A stretch of 33,921 bases of DNA, from the NCBI GenBank assembly GCA_029863385.1, contig JAOTVU010000038.1, positions 1 to 33,921 of the forward strand, written 5' to 3'. A program made the translations under genes and the position numbers. Source of the DNA: Acidimicrobiia bacterium (GTDB lineage Bacteria > Actinomycetota > Acidimicrobiia > Acidimicrobiales > SZUA-35). Position 1 is the stretch's first letter. Each line of letters opens with the position of its first letter. Below, piece by piece: positions 7,668 through 15,381 of the stretch. A model generated the notes under the pieces. The model saw only the letters and a list, made by a program, of their open reading frames with translations. It made no database searches and was not told the DNA's origin.

Positions 7668-9155
7668 ATGGATTTCTCGGCGGCGGCCGGGACCGGAGAT
7701 CAACGACCGGAACCGTGGGTGATTGTGCCTGATCGTGTTGAGTGCACCGGGACGCCAACCGATGAATGGACCATGGCCACTGCCGAACTCACTATCTGTG
7801 AACCGGGTCGCAAGAACGCGGAGAAGTTCATGACCCGACACTTCGCCGATCTGGTCGGCGATCTGGATGGTGCCGATTCCCCGCTGTCGTCCGCCGTCTT
7901 CCGGGGCGGCCAACGCCACGCCGAGAAGGCCCTGGCCGATCTCGATCTCAGCGGCTACACCCGCGACCGCAACCACGCCTACCCCCGCCCCCAGCGGGCG
8001 GCGACCGGCCTGTCCCCTTACGTTCGCCATGGAATGCTGAGCCTGCCCCGACTCTGGGACGAGGTCACCGGGCCGACCGACGAACTCAACCGATTCCGCG
8101 TCGAACTGCTCTGGCAGGAATACGCCCGGCACTGGTATGCCCGCCTCGGTGTCCACACCAGGCAGCCGCTCCGCTTCCAGCGTCAGGAGCGTCGAGGATC
8201 GCTGCAGCCGATTCCGACCTCTGTGTCGATCGGACACGGCCACCACGACCCAAGCCCGGGTTGGAACGAGTCGATGGGCTGCATGGAGATCACGTCGGGC
8301 GAACTGTTCGACGACGGGTGGCTGGTCGGGCAGACCCGCCTGTGGATGGCATCCCAGTGGGCCGTGCGGGAAGGGCGGGACTGGCGGGCCGGTGAGAGTC
8401 TCTTCTTCACCCACCTGCTCGATGGCTCCCGGGCTGCCAACCGGCTCGGCTGGCAGATGGCGGCCGGGCTCATGTCGGAGCGTCCGTATGCGTTCTCCCG
8501 ATGGCAGGTCGAGACGAGGGCCCCCGGCCTGTGCGCCAGCTGCGATCTCAACACCGACTGCCCGATCGACCGCTGGCCCGATCGGCCGCCGACACAGCCG
8601 GTGGATACCCCCAACCCGCTCCTGTTCAGCGATCCCGACCCCGATCGAACCGCCGGTCCGCCCGAGGCGAGGTCGAAGACGCCGTCGGCTCCATCGGCTT
8701 CGAACGGTGCGCCGGACGTTGTCTGGATCACGGCCGAGTCGATGGGGAACGACGATCCGGCACTGCTCGCCCACCCCGAGCTGCCGGCTGTCTTCGTATT
8801 CGACCGTCCGCTACTGGCCAAACTGCAATTGTCGGCGAAGCGGCTCACCTTCATGGTCGAAACACTGGCGGAACTGGCCACCACCCGTCCGCTCGAAGTA
8901 CATCTCGGGACACCGGCCGAGGCGCTCGACGGGCGTCGGGTTGCCACCACCTTCGCTCCGGTTCCGGGTTGGCGTCGCCACGCTGCGGCCGTCGAACCCG
9001 ACGTCGTTCATCCATGGCCGTGGCTACGCAGACCGTCCGATGGGGACATCTCCTCGTTCGCAGGCTGGTACCGGGAATTGTGGGGTCATGCGCTCGACGA
9101 TCGACCGTCGGAACCGGCGGCCCGCGACATTCCGATGTTGCAAAAGATGGGCTAA
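7668..9155 (+). CDS. Photolyase/cryptochrome-family flavoprotein with permuted domain order
   Basis: A 495-residue protein related to DNA photolyases and cryptochromes. Residues ~78-300 match the FAD-binding helical half: AATGLSPYVRHGMLSLPRLW, WQEYARHWYARLG, then DWRAGESLFFTHLLDG and AANRLGWQMAAG. N259, next to the flavin N5 in photolyases, and two Trp-triad positions (W239 and W262, 23 apart as in E. coli) are kept. C205, C289, C292 and C298 resemble the four-cysteine pattern of iron-sulphur photolyases. After a Pro/Ser-rich linker (301-349), residues ~350-475 look like the alpha/beta antenna half (VVWITAESMGNDDPALLAHP, AVFVFDRPLLAKLQLSAKRL), which is normally N-terminal. The order is therefore reversed. 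Repair activity is inferred, not shown. The start may instead be ATG 7773. The gene diverges from nhaA; its stop codon overlaps the promoter of the next gene. Confidence 0.8.
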   Translation: MDFSAAAGTGDQRPEPWVIVPDRVECTGTPTDEWTMATAELTICEPGRKNAEKFMTRHFADLVGDLDGADSPLSSAVFRGGQRHAEKALADLDLSGYTRDRNHAYPRPQRAATGLSPYVRHGMLSLPRLWDEVTGPTDELNRFRVELLWQEYARHWYARLGVHTRQPLRFQRQERRGSLQPIPTSVSIGHGHHDPSPGWNESMGCMEITSGELFDDGWLVGQTRLWMASQWAVREGRDWRAGESLFFTHLLDGSRAANRLGWQMAAGLMSERPYAFSRWQVETRAPGLCASCDLNTDCPIDRWPDRPPTQPVDTPNPLLFSDPDPDRTAGPPEARSKTPSAPSASNGAPDVVWITAESMGNDDPALLAHPELPAVFVFDRPLLAKLQLSAKRLTFMVETLAELATTRPLEVHLGTPAEALDGRRVATTFAPVPGWRRHAAAVEPDVVHPWPWLRRPSDGDISSFAGWYRELWGHALDDRPSEPAARDIPMLQKMG

Positions 9156-9158
9156 TCT
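9153..9158 (+). promoter_or_regulatory. -10 box of the anti-sigma-like gene, built on the upstream stop codon
   Basis: TAATCT, nine bases before the GTG at 9168. Its first three bases are the TAA stop codon of the photolyase-like gene. This fits a separate leaderless transcript for the downstream gene. Confidence 0.5.
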
Positions 9159-9167
9159 TGGACTCAC

Positions 9168-9605
9168 GTGGAATCAACAAGCTCGACCCACAACGGCGGA
9201 CTCGTAGAGATCGATATTCCTTCACGTGTCGACATGGTCGCTGTGGTGCGCATGATCGTGGCCGCAGCCACGAATGCCGTCGAGGCGCTGCAGGGTGATC
9301 GACTCGACGACCTGCGCTGGGTGACCTCTGAAGCGACGACCAACGCCATCGAGGCCAACCTGGCCAAGCATCCCGTCGGGCGCGTTGCGGTCAGCTGCGA
9401 GGTCGATTCCGGATCTGTCAAGTTGTCGGTGCGCGACGAGGGGCTTGGTATGCCCGAGAATCACGATGTACCCGACATCACCCACCCGGACCGGCTGCTC
9501 ATCGAGGGGGCGTTCGGTGTGCCGCTCATGCAGCGCCTGAGCACCGCCGTCACGTTCGAGTCGGCGGCGACGGGCACCACCGTGCAGATGGAGTTGAACC
9601 AGTAA
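9168..9605 (+). CDS. GHKL-type anti-sigma factor / serine kinase-like protein (RsbW family)
   Basis: A 145-residue stand-alone HATPase domain of the RsbW/SpoIIAB kind, which bind a sigma factor and phosphorylate an anti-sigma antagonist. The N-box is WVTSEATTNAIEAN (E55, N59), the G1 box is VRDEGLGMP (residues 88-96), and the G2 region is IEGAFGVPLMQRLS. The C-terminal strand GTTVQMELNQ completes the fold. No transmembrane segment, sigma factor, antagonist or PP2C phosphatase gene is adjacent, so the partner is unknown. The start is GTG 9168: a TAATCT box lies nine bases upstream and no Shine-Dalgarno is present. It is followed after 79 bp by the helicase gene, which has its own promoter-like box. 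Confidence 0.85.
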   Translation: MESTSSTHNGGLVEIDIPSRVDMVAVVRMIVAAATNAVEALQGDRLDDLRWVTSEATTNAIEANLAKHPVGRVAVSCEVDSGSVKLSVRDEGLGMPENHDVPDITHPDRLLIEGAFGVPLMQRLSTAVTFESAATGTTVQMELNQ

Positions 9606-9672
9606 GGCGCTGTGCAATGCGGGTCTTCAGCGCCTGTGTCGCATGGTGACGATGGCTGTCCGACGGTGCAAC

Positions 9673-9678
9673 TAACCT
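9673..9678 (+). promoter_or_regulatory. -10 box of the helicase gene (leaderless)
   Basis: TAACCT, six bases before the GTG at 9685. It has the same sequence as the topA box and similar spacing. Confidence 0.5.
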
Positions 9679-9684
9679 GGTCTT

Positions 9685-12084
9685 GTGGAAACCACGGCAA
9701 TCGACACCTTCGATGGCGTCGATGCGGCTGAACAGGTCGCCGACGACACCGTCGCTGATGACACTGCTCCTCGTGTCACCGCAGCCGACGAGCCGGCCAT
9801 TGTGGAGCCGCCGCAGTGTTCCGGTTTCGGGTCTGTCGTCGAATCGCTGTTCGCCGACGGAAGGCTGGTTCACCTCGAGACCATCGACCCCCGGCCCGCG
9901 GCCCACGCCGACCTGGAATCGGAACTGCCGGCGGCCGTCTCCCACTGCCTGCCCGAAGCGGGCCTGTACGGGCATCAGGCCGAGGCCATCGATCTGATCC
10001 GACGTGGCCGCTCCGTGGTCGTGGCCACCGGAACCGCGTCGGGCAAGTCGTTGTGCTTCCAGATCCCGATCGCCGAGTCGATCGTGACCGGCCTAAGGTC
10101 GGGGACGTCGCTGTTGCTGTACCCGACCAAAGCGCTGGCCCAGGATCAGCTGCGGGCCTTCAACGACATGGAAGTCAAGGGCATGAAGGCCGCCGCCTAC
10201 GACGGTGACGCCTCCCGCGATGAGCGCACCTGGGCCCGCAACAACGCCAACGTCCTGCTCACCAACCCCGAGATGCTGCACCACGGCCTGCTCCCCCACC
10301 ACGGCAAGTGGGCCACCTTCCTCAAGCGGCTCGACTACATCGTGGTCGACGAGCTGCACATCTTCCGGGGCATCTTCGGCACCCACCTGGCCCACGTCCT
10401 GCGGCGGCTGCGGCGGCTGTGTCAGCGCTACGGGAGCGATCCGACGTTCGTGTTCTGCTCGGCCACCATCGGTCGGCCGGAGGAACTGGCGGCCGAGTTG
10501 TGCGGCAAGGACGTGGTCGCCGTGACCGACGACGGCTCGCCCTACGGTCGCCGCCACATCGCTCTTGTCCAACCGGCGTGGATCGACGCCGAACGGGGAA
10601 TCCGCCAATCGCCGGCCACGGAGACGATCCGGGTCATCACCGACCTGGTGCTGGCGGACCGGCGGATCATCGCCTTCTGCGGCAGCCGGGCCCTCACCGA
10701 ACGGGTCGCGGCCGGCGTGGCCCGCAACCTGCCACCCGAGCTGCGGGAGATGGTCCGCCCCTACCGCAGCGGCTACCTGGCCGCCGAGCGGCGGGAGATC
10801 GAGGCGGAGTTGACGGGTGGCTCGCTGCGGGCGGTGGTCACCACCAGTGCGCTCGAACTGGGTGTCGACATCGGCGGTCTCGATGCCACCGTGCTGTGCG
10901 GCTTTCCGGGCACCGTGGCTTCGATGTGGCAACAGATCGGGCGGGCCGGTCGAGTTCAGCAGGATTCGCTCGCGGTGTTGGTGGCCGGTGAGGATCAGCT
11001 TGACCAGTGGTTCATGGCCCACCCGAGCGAGCTGTTCGAGCGGCCGCCGGAGCCGGCGGTGGTCAACGTGGCCAACCCGAACATTCTCGATCCCCATCTC
11101 GGTTGCGCCGCCTACGAATGGCCGTTGAAACACAACGATGACGAGTGGTGGCCCGACCTCGACGACGCCGTGCACCGGAACGTGCTGGCCGACCAGATGC
11201 GGATCCGCCCCGACGGTCGACGTCTGCCCCGCGCCGTGTGGGACGGACCGGGAAGGCCGTTCCACCGGATCGGGCTGCGGTCGGCCTCGGGCGGCGAGCT
11301 CCGAATCGTCGACGACGACGGCGACCTGATCGGCACCGTGGAGAAGACCCGGGCGGCTCATCTCGTCCATCCGGGTGCGGTGTATCTCCATCGGGGTCAG
11401 TCGTTCAAGGTGCTCGACCTCGATCTGGCCGCCCGCACCGCTACCGTGGAACCCGACGACGGTTCGACGTGGACGCAGGCGAAATCGACGATCGACATCG
11501 AGGTGCTCGACACCGGCTCGGCCAAGGATGTCGGTCGGTCGACGCTGCACCTCGGGCGGGTTCGGGTGACCACCCAGGTCGTCGGCTACCAGGTCAAAGC
11601 CACCGGCAGCCGGGAGACGCTGGCCAGCGAGGATCTCGATCTGCCACCGGAGGAGTTGGTGACGACCTCGATCTGGTACGAGTGGCAGCACGAGCTGATC
11701 GCCCAAGCCGGGATCCGCGGGTTCGCCCTGCCCGGCGCACTCCACGCCGCCGAGCACGCCGCCATCGGCATCCTTCCCCTGTTCACGATCTGCGATCGCT
11801 GGGACGTCGGTGGCGTGTCGATCGCGTCGGCGCCCCACAGCGGGCTGCCGACGATCTTCATCTACGACGGCTACCCCGGCGGCGCCGGTATCGCCGACCT
11901 GGCGTTCGCGGCCGCCGACCGGCACCTGGCGGCCACCGCCGACATCCTCGACGCCTGCCAGTGCGTGACCGGCTGCCCGTCGTGTGTGCAGTCGCCGAAA
12001 TGCGGCAACGGCAACGAACCGCTCGACAAGATGGCGGCGCTGGCGTTGCTTGTCAACACGCTCGGTCTTCCCGAGCCGTTCTGA
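9685..12084 (+). CDS. DEAH-box helicase of the actinobacterial helicase/secretion neighbourhood (MrfA/YprA-like)
   Basis: A 799-residue superfamily 2 helicase. After a ~45-residue acidic, probably disordered N-terminus come the Q-motif-like LYGHQAEAIDLI, Walker A ATGTASGKSLCF (residues 114-125), the DELH variant of the Walker B box (VVDELHIFRG), motif III FCSATIGRPEEL, and motif VI QQIGRAGR. The C-terminal part matches the DUF1998 type, with a cysteine cluster near residues 758-773 (CQCVTGCPSC, then C773) that probably binds zinc. Bacillus MrfA of this architecture takes part in excision of mitomycin adducts. The actinobacterial form (Rv3649 type) is recognised by its position beside a Tad-like secretion operon, as here. 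The GTG start is placed by the TAACCT box. It converges on TadE with a shared hairpin. Confidence 0.92.
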   Translation: METTAIDTFDGVDAAEQVADDTVADDTAPRVTAADEPAIVEPPQCSGFGSVVESLFADGRLVHLETIDPRPAAHADLESELPAAVSHCLPEAGLYGHQAEAIDLIRRGRSVVVATGTASGKSLCFQIPIAESIVTGLRSGTSLLLYPTKALAQDQLRAFNDMEVKGMKAAAYDGDASRDERTWARNNANVLLTNPEMLHHGLLPHHGKWATFLKRLDYIVVDELHIFRGIFGTHLAHVLRRLRRLCQRYGSDPTFVFCSATIGRPEELAAELCGKDVVAVTDDGSPYGRRHIALVQPAWIDAERGIRQSPATETIRVITDLVLADRRIIAFCGSRALTERVAAGVARNLPPELREMVRPYRSGYLAAERREIEAELTGGSLRAVVTTSALELGVDIGGLDATVLCGFPGTVASMWQQIGRAGRVQQDSLAVLVAGEDQLDQWFMAHPSELFERPPEPAVVNVANPNILDPHLGCAAYEWPLKHNDDEWWPDLDDAVHRNVLADQMRIRPDGRRLPRAVWDGPGRPFHRIGLRSASGGELRIVDDDGDLIGTVEKTRAAHLVHPGAVYLHRGQSFKVLDLDLAARTATVEPDDGSTWTQAKSTIDIEVLDTGSAKDVGRSTLHLGRVRVTTQVVGYQVKATGSRETLASEDLDLPPEELVTTSIWYEWQHELIAQAGIRGFALPGALHAAEHAAIGILPLFTICDRWDVGGVSIASAPHSGLPTIFIYDGYPGGAGIADLAFAAADRHLAATADILDACQCVTGCPSCVQSPKCGNGNEPLDKMAALALLVNTLGLPEPF

Positions 12085-12094
12085 TCCAGGGTTC

Positions 12095-12109
12095 CGGGGC
12101 TCGGCCCCG
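12095..12109. terminator. Short bidirectional hairpin between convergent helicase and TadE genes
   Basis: CGGGGC-tcg-GCCCCG, a 6-bp GC stem with a 3-base loop, ten bases after the helicase stop and next to the TadE stop. No T-tract follows, so intrinsic termination is plausible rather than certain. Confidence 0.45.
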
Positions 12110-12110
12110 T

Positions 12111-12536
12111 CTATTCCACCCGCATGGTCACCTCCGCCCTCAGCGTGACATCGCCGACAAGGCGACCGACCACCGGTACGTTCGTGGCAGCCCGGTAGGT
12201 GAGCGACGACGTGATCAACTCACCGGTGTTCGAACCGCCGCGCAAGCCGACAGTCAACCGGGCCGGATCAAGCGCGGCCCCGGCCGACAGGGCGGCGCGG
12301 CGCGCCACGGCCTGATCGGGCGCAACCGCAGCCGCCCGGGCCGATTCCCGGGCGGCGTGCCAGACGACCAGTTGGTCGTGGCCGATCACCCCGATCTGCA
12401 CGACGGCCAACATCGCCATCACGACCACGGGCAGGACCAGCACCAACTCGACGGTGCTCTGACCGGCGTCCGCCGTTGCCGTGACAGCCCGCCGTTTCCC
12501 GGTCAGGGTTTCGTCGAGCCTAGGAACCGGTGACAT
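12111..12536 (-). CDS. TadE-like minor pilin of Tad locus 1
   Basis: A 141-residue bitopic pseudopilin. A basic N-terminus is followed by the prepilin signature: Gly25, then QSTVE with Glu30 at +5, and a hydrophobic helix (LVLVLPVVVMAMLAVVQIGVIG). The extracytoplasmic remainder starts with the TadE-typical ARESARAAA segment. TadE proteins are minor pilins of type IVc (Tad) systems and are processed by a TadV-type peptidase, which is not in this window. The start overlaps the end of the DUF4244 gene by 17 bases, indicating coupling. It is the last gene of the operon and faces the helicase gene. In mycobacteria the matching locus has two TadE-like genes; only one is seen here. Confidence 0.85.
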   Translation of the reverse strand: MSPVPRLDETLTGKRRAVTATADAGQSTVELVLVLPVVVMAMLAVVQIGVIGHDQLVVWHAARESARAAAVAPDQAVARRAALSAGAALDPARLTVGLRGGSNTGELITSSLTYRAATNVPVVGRLVGDVTLRAEVTMRVE

Positions 12537-12771
12537 CGGCGATGATCGAGTCCATCACGGCGTCCATCAGCCGGTTGACACCTCCGGTGCCGGTTGCCCA
12601 CGCCAGCAGGACACCGGCCAGGGCGGCCGCGGCAAGGATGACGAGACCGTACTCCGCCGTGGCCTGCCCGGCTTCCAACCGCCGCCGCCCCGGCCGGGCT
12701 GTGGACCCTCGGTGTGACCTGGCCAGACGGCGCCGGCGCAATGCGTGGATGAACGAGGAGATTGTCGACAT
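12520..12771 (-). CDS. DUF4244 family Flp-like pilin of Tad locus 1
   Basis: An 83-residue protein with an Arg-rich leader of 35 residues ending in EAG, then QATAEYGLVILAAAALAGVLL. Cleavage after Gly35 would leave Glu40-Tyr41 at +5/+6, exactly the Flp pilin signature. The mature part (~48 residues) is one hydrophobic helix plus a short tail. DUF4244 is an actinobacterial family found at this position in Tad loci. The sequence argues that it is the major pilin of this locus, which otherwise lacks a Flp gene. A GGAAGGA Shine-Dalgarno lies about ten bases before the ATG. It follows the TadC gene after 39 bp and overlaps TadE. Confidence 0.85.
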   Translation of the reverse strand: MSTISSFIHALRRRRLARSHRGSTARPGRRRLEAGQATAEYGLVILAAAALAGVLLAWATGTGGVNRLMDAVMDSIIADVTGS

Positions 12772-12810
12772 GGGGTGTTGTCCTTCCGGATCGTTGTTCT
12801 GGGCGAGGCT

Positions 12811-13350
12811 TCAGCCTCGGAGGTGGCGAAGCGCCACGATCGTGAGCGGCACGACGGCACCGACGACGACAGCCGGCAGCTGGCAGCAGACGAGCGGAAC
12901 GAGAAGCTTGACGGGAAGCCGGGCCAGCGCCAGTTCGATCGACTGGTGTCGTGCCCGCTCGGCCTCCTCGGCCAGTCGCTGAAGAAGGGCGCCGACCGGC
13001 GCACCGCCGTGCTCGGTGGCCGCCAGAGCGGTGACCAGCGGGTGGTAGTCGGCTCCAAGCACCTCGGTGAGTTGCGGGAGGGCGTCGATCAGCACGTCGC
13101 CCCGGTGTTGGCGATCGACAACCGCACCGAACGCGGCCCGAACCGCCGGTGGACCCCGCTCGGCGACGAGCATCACGCCATCGGCGGGCGTTCCGCCGGC
13201 GCCGATGGTCATCGCGATGAGGTCGATGGTCGGCGCCAGCGCCTCCTGCCGCGCGCCCGCCAATCGGATGCGATCCACGGTGGCGCGGCGTCGAACGGCC
13301 GCCACCATCACGACCGCCGCGGTCGACGCGATCAGCAAGGCGGCGGTCAC
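12811..13350 (-). CDS. TadC-like type II secretion F domain platform protein
   Basis: A 179-residue membrane protein with the type II secretion F (GspF) domain. An N-terminal membrane helix (ALLIASTAAVVMVAAV) is followed by a cytoplasmic helical block (LAPTIDLIAMTIGAGGTPADGVML, then GGAPVGALLQRLAEEAERAR) and a C-terminal double hydrophobic stretch (LLVPLVCCQLPAVVVGAVVPLTIVAL). With TadB it would form the inner-membrane platform driven by the TadA ATPase. It is shorter than Gram-negative TadC, as usual for this actinobacterial locus. Its ATG overlaps the TadB stop (ATGA type, 4 bp). Confidence 0.85.
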   Translation of the reverse strand: MTAALLIASTAAVVMVAAVRRRATVDRIRLAGARQEALAPTIDLIAMTIGAGGTPADGVMLVAERGPPAVRAAFGAVVDRQHRGDVLIDALPQLTEVLGADYHPLVTALAATEHGGAPVGALLQRLAEEAERARHQSIELALARLPVKLLVPLVCCQLPAVVVGAVVPLTIVALRHLRG

Positions 13351-14180
13351 GGCCGAGGCTCCCGCCCGCGACGAGCGACCGCTTCGTTCCGGTTGAGTGC
13401 ACGATCGACCTCTCGGTTCATCCAGTGCCAGCCGGCCTGCGAGAGCAGCAGTGCCGCGGTGACGCAGAAGGCGCCCAGCGGTTCACGAAGATAGAGGTGT
13501 CCGACGTCGGCATCGACGAGGGCCACGATCAACGCGAAGAGGGCGGGCGCCCCGGCAAGAAGTGCAGCCGACGCCCGAGCCTGCCCCGCTTGACCGGCGG
13601 CCCGGGACCGGGCCTGGACCGAGCCGGTCAGCGTCAACCGGAGCCGCTGCAACGCCGGCACTGCGGGACCGCCCCGATCGACGAGGGCGGCCAGCGTCGC
13701 CGCGAACAGCTGCGCATCGTGCCAGCCCCGCTTGGACGCCTCGACCTGGAGTTCCTGCACGGCCTCACGCAGCGGACGTTGCCGTCCGAGCAGATCGACC
13801 AACGGTCGAAGCACGTCGTCGACTTCGGGCCCGACGGGCACCGGCGTCGCACACACGACCCGCAAACCGGTGCCTGATCGGAGTTGTTGGATCATGGCGT
13901 CGACCACGATCGGCAGGCCGGCCTGCCGTCGCCGGTCACGGGCTCGGCGCTCCCGTCGCTCGAACTCGACGGCCAGGAACCCGATGGCCACCGGCCCGGC
14001 CGACGCAAGCATCGGGACCCGGAACATGAGCCCCACGAACACCGCCGCCACGGCGGCAACGCCCGCCACCGGGCGCGTTCGAAAGGATGCCGGCGGGCGG
14101 CTGGTGATCCGCCAGGTCGCCACGCCGACGGCACAGCCGACTCCCCCACCGACCAGCGAACCAAGACCCGGGTCAACCAT
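13347..14180 (-). CDS. TadB-like inner-membrane platform protein
   Basis: A 277-residue membrane protein with two N-terminal hydrophobic helices, a basic loop (EFERRERRARDRRRQAGLP), a GspF-type cytoplasmic domain (VVDAMIQQLRSGTGLR; GPAVPALQRLRLTLTG) and a C-terminal membrane pair. It is the partner of TadC in the pilus assembly platform. The frame is open to 14210, but I prefer the ATG at 14180. It has GGGAAGG just upstream and overlaps the TadA stop by eight bases, a normal coupling arrangement. The longer form would only add MLGIRVWEGA. Confidence 0.85.
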   Translation of the reverse strand: MVDPGLGSLVGGGVGCAVGVATWRITSRPPASFRTRPVAGVAAVAAVFVGLMFRVPMLASAGPVAIGFLAVEFERRERRARDRRRQAGLPIVVDAMIQQLRSGTGLRVVCATPVPVGPEVDDVLRPLVDLLGRQRPLREAVQELQVEASKRGWHDAQLFAATLAALVDRGGPAVPALQRLRLTLTGSVQARSRAAGQAGQARASAALLAGAPALFALIVALVDADVGHLYLREPLGAFCVTAALLLSQAGWHWMNREVDRALNRNEAVARRGREPRP

Positions 14181-15381
14181 CGCGCCTTCCCAAACCCGGA
14201 TCCCGAGCATCGACCGACTCCGCCGGCTGCGGTGAGGGCGGCCGCCGCCAAAGCAATGTCACGCCATCGCTCCCGACACCGCCGGCGACATCGCGGCCGT
14301 GTTCGCCCGAGCCGGCCGGCCCATCGACGGCCCAGACCGCCTCGACGACTCGGCGCGACGACAGCCGCCCGGGGATGGTCCGGCGGGCCACCTGAACCAC
14401 AACGTCGATCGCATCGAGAACAAAACGACGCATCAGCTCGGGGTTCAAGTCGGCATCGGCCAGAGAGGCCAACATCTGCAGCCGGCGCAGCCCGGCCGCG
14501 GCGTCCAGTGCGTGACAGGTGCACAGCGAGCCGGCGTGCCCCGCCGTCAGGGCGAGTAGCAGATCGAACGCCTCGGGCCCTCGCACCTCGCCGATCACCA
14601 GCCGATCGGGGCGTAGTCGCAACGCCGTGGTGACGAGCTGCCGCATCGACACTCGACCCACCCCTTCGCTGTTGGCCGGACGCGCTTCCAATCGGAGGAC
14701 GTGCGACCCGGCGAGCCGGAGCTCGGCCGTGTCCTCGATCGTCACGATCCGCTCACCGGCCGTGATTCGAGCGCTCAGTGAGTTCAGCAGGGTCGTCTTG
14801 CCGGAGCTCGTGGCGCCGACGATGAGCAACGATCGACGAGATCGAACGATGCCGGTCAACAGATCGGCGACCTCGGGCGGACCGAACGCCGTCAACGGCA
14901 GCAGGTGATCGGTGAACCGGCGAACCGCGAGCACGGGGCCGTCGACGGCCAGCGGCGGGGCGACGATGTTGACCCTCGAGCCGTCCGGAAGGCGGGCGTC
15001 GACGATCGGATTGAGGCGGTTGAGCTGCAGACCCAGCGGTGCCAGCATGCGCTCGATGATCAGGTCGAGGTCTCCCGCGCCGAGCGACTCGTCGAGCTTC
15101 TCGAGGCGACCGTTGCGTTCGACCCAGATCGATCCGGGCCCATTGATCATGATCTCGTTGACCCCGGATTCGGCCAGCAGCCGGTCGACCACACCGAGCC
15201 CGGCGAACCGCGACCGCTCGGCGCGGGCGCGGCGGTGGGCTTCGGCGCCGGACAGGAGCGGATTCCGGCGGCGTGTCAACTCGACCAACGTCGGCTCGGA
15301 CGGGACCTCGACCGCCAACGGGGAGCCACCGGCCCTTCCGATCCGCTGCCGATTCCGATCCGTCGACCGGGCGCTGATCAT
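14173..15381 (-). CDS. TadA/CpaF secretion ATPase of Tad locus 1
   Basis: A 402-residue hexameric-type secretion ATPase that powers pilus assembly or secretion. The N-terminal domain contains GVNEIMINGPGSIWVERNG, typical of CpaF/TadA. The Walker A is VGATSSGKTTLLNSL, followed by the Asp box region IVTIEDTAELRL, the Walker B-like VIGEVRGPEAFDLLLAL and the His box AGHAGSLCTCHA. This corresponds to the helicase/secretion-neighbourhood ATPase family (Rv3659c type). The ATG overlaps the preceding TadZ stop by four bases and its own stop overlaps TadB. Confidence 0.94.
   Translation of the reverse strand: MISARSTDRNRQRIGRAGGSPLAVEVPSEPTLVELTRRRNPLLSGAEAHRRARAERSRFAGLGVVDRLLAESGVNEIMINGPGSIWVERNGRLEKLDESLGAGDLDLIIERMLAPLGLQLNRLNPIVDARLPDGSRVNIVAPPLAVDGPVLAVRRFTDHLLPLTAFGPPEVADLLTGIVRSRRSLLIVGATSSGKTTLLNSLSARITAGERIVTIEDTAELRLAGSHVLRLEARPANSEGVGRVSMRQLVTTALRLRPDRLVIGEVRGPEAFDLLLALTAGHAGSLCTCHALDAAAGLRRLQMLASLADADLNPELMRRFVLDAIDVVVQVARRTIPGRLSSRRVVEAVWAVDGPAGSGEHGRDVAGGVGSDGVTLLWRRPPSPQPAESVDARDPGLGRRDG

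Noticed and set aside
10093..11925. 610-codon open frame antisense to the helicase gene
   Set aside because: Shadow frame with no recognisable motif; the plus-strand helicase is unambiguous.
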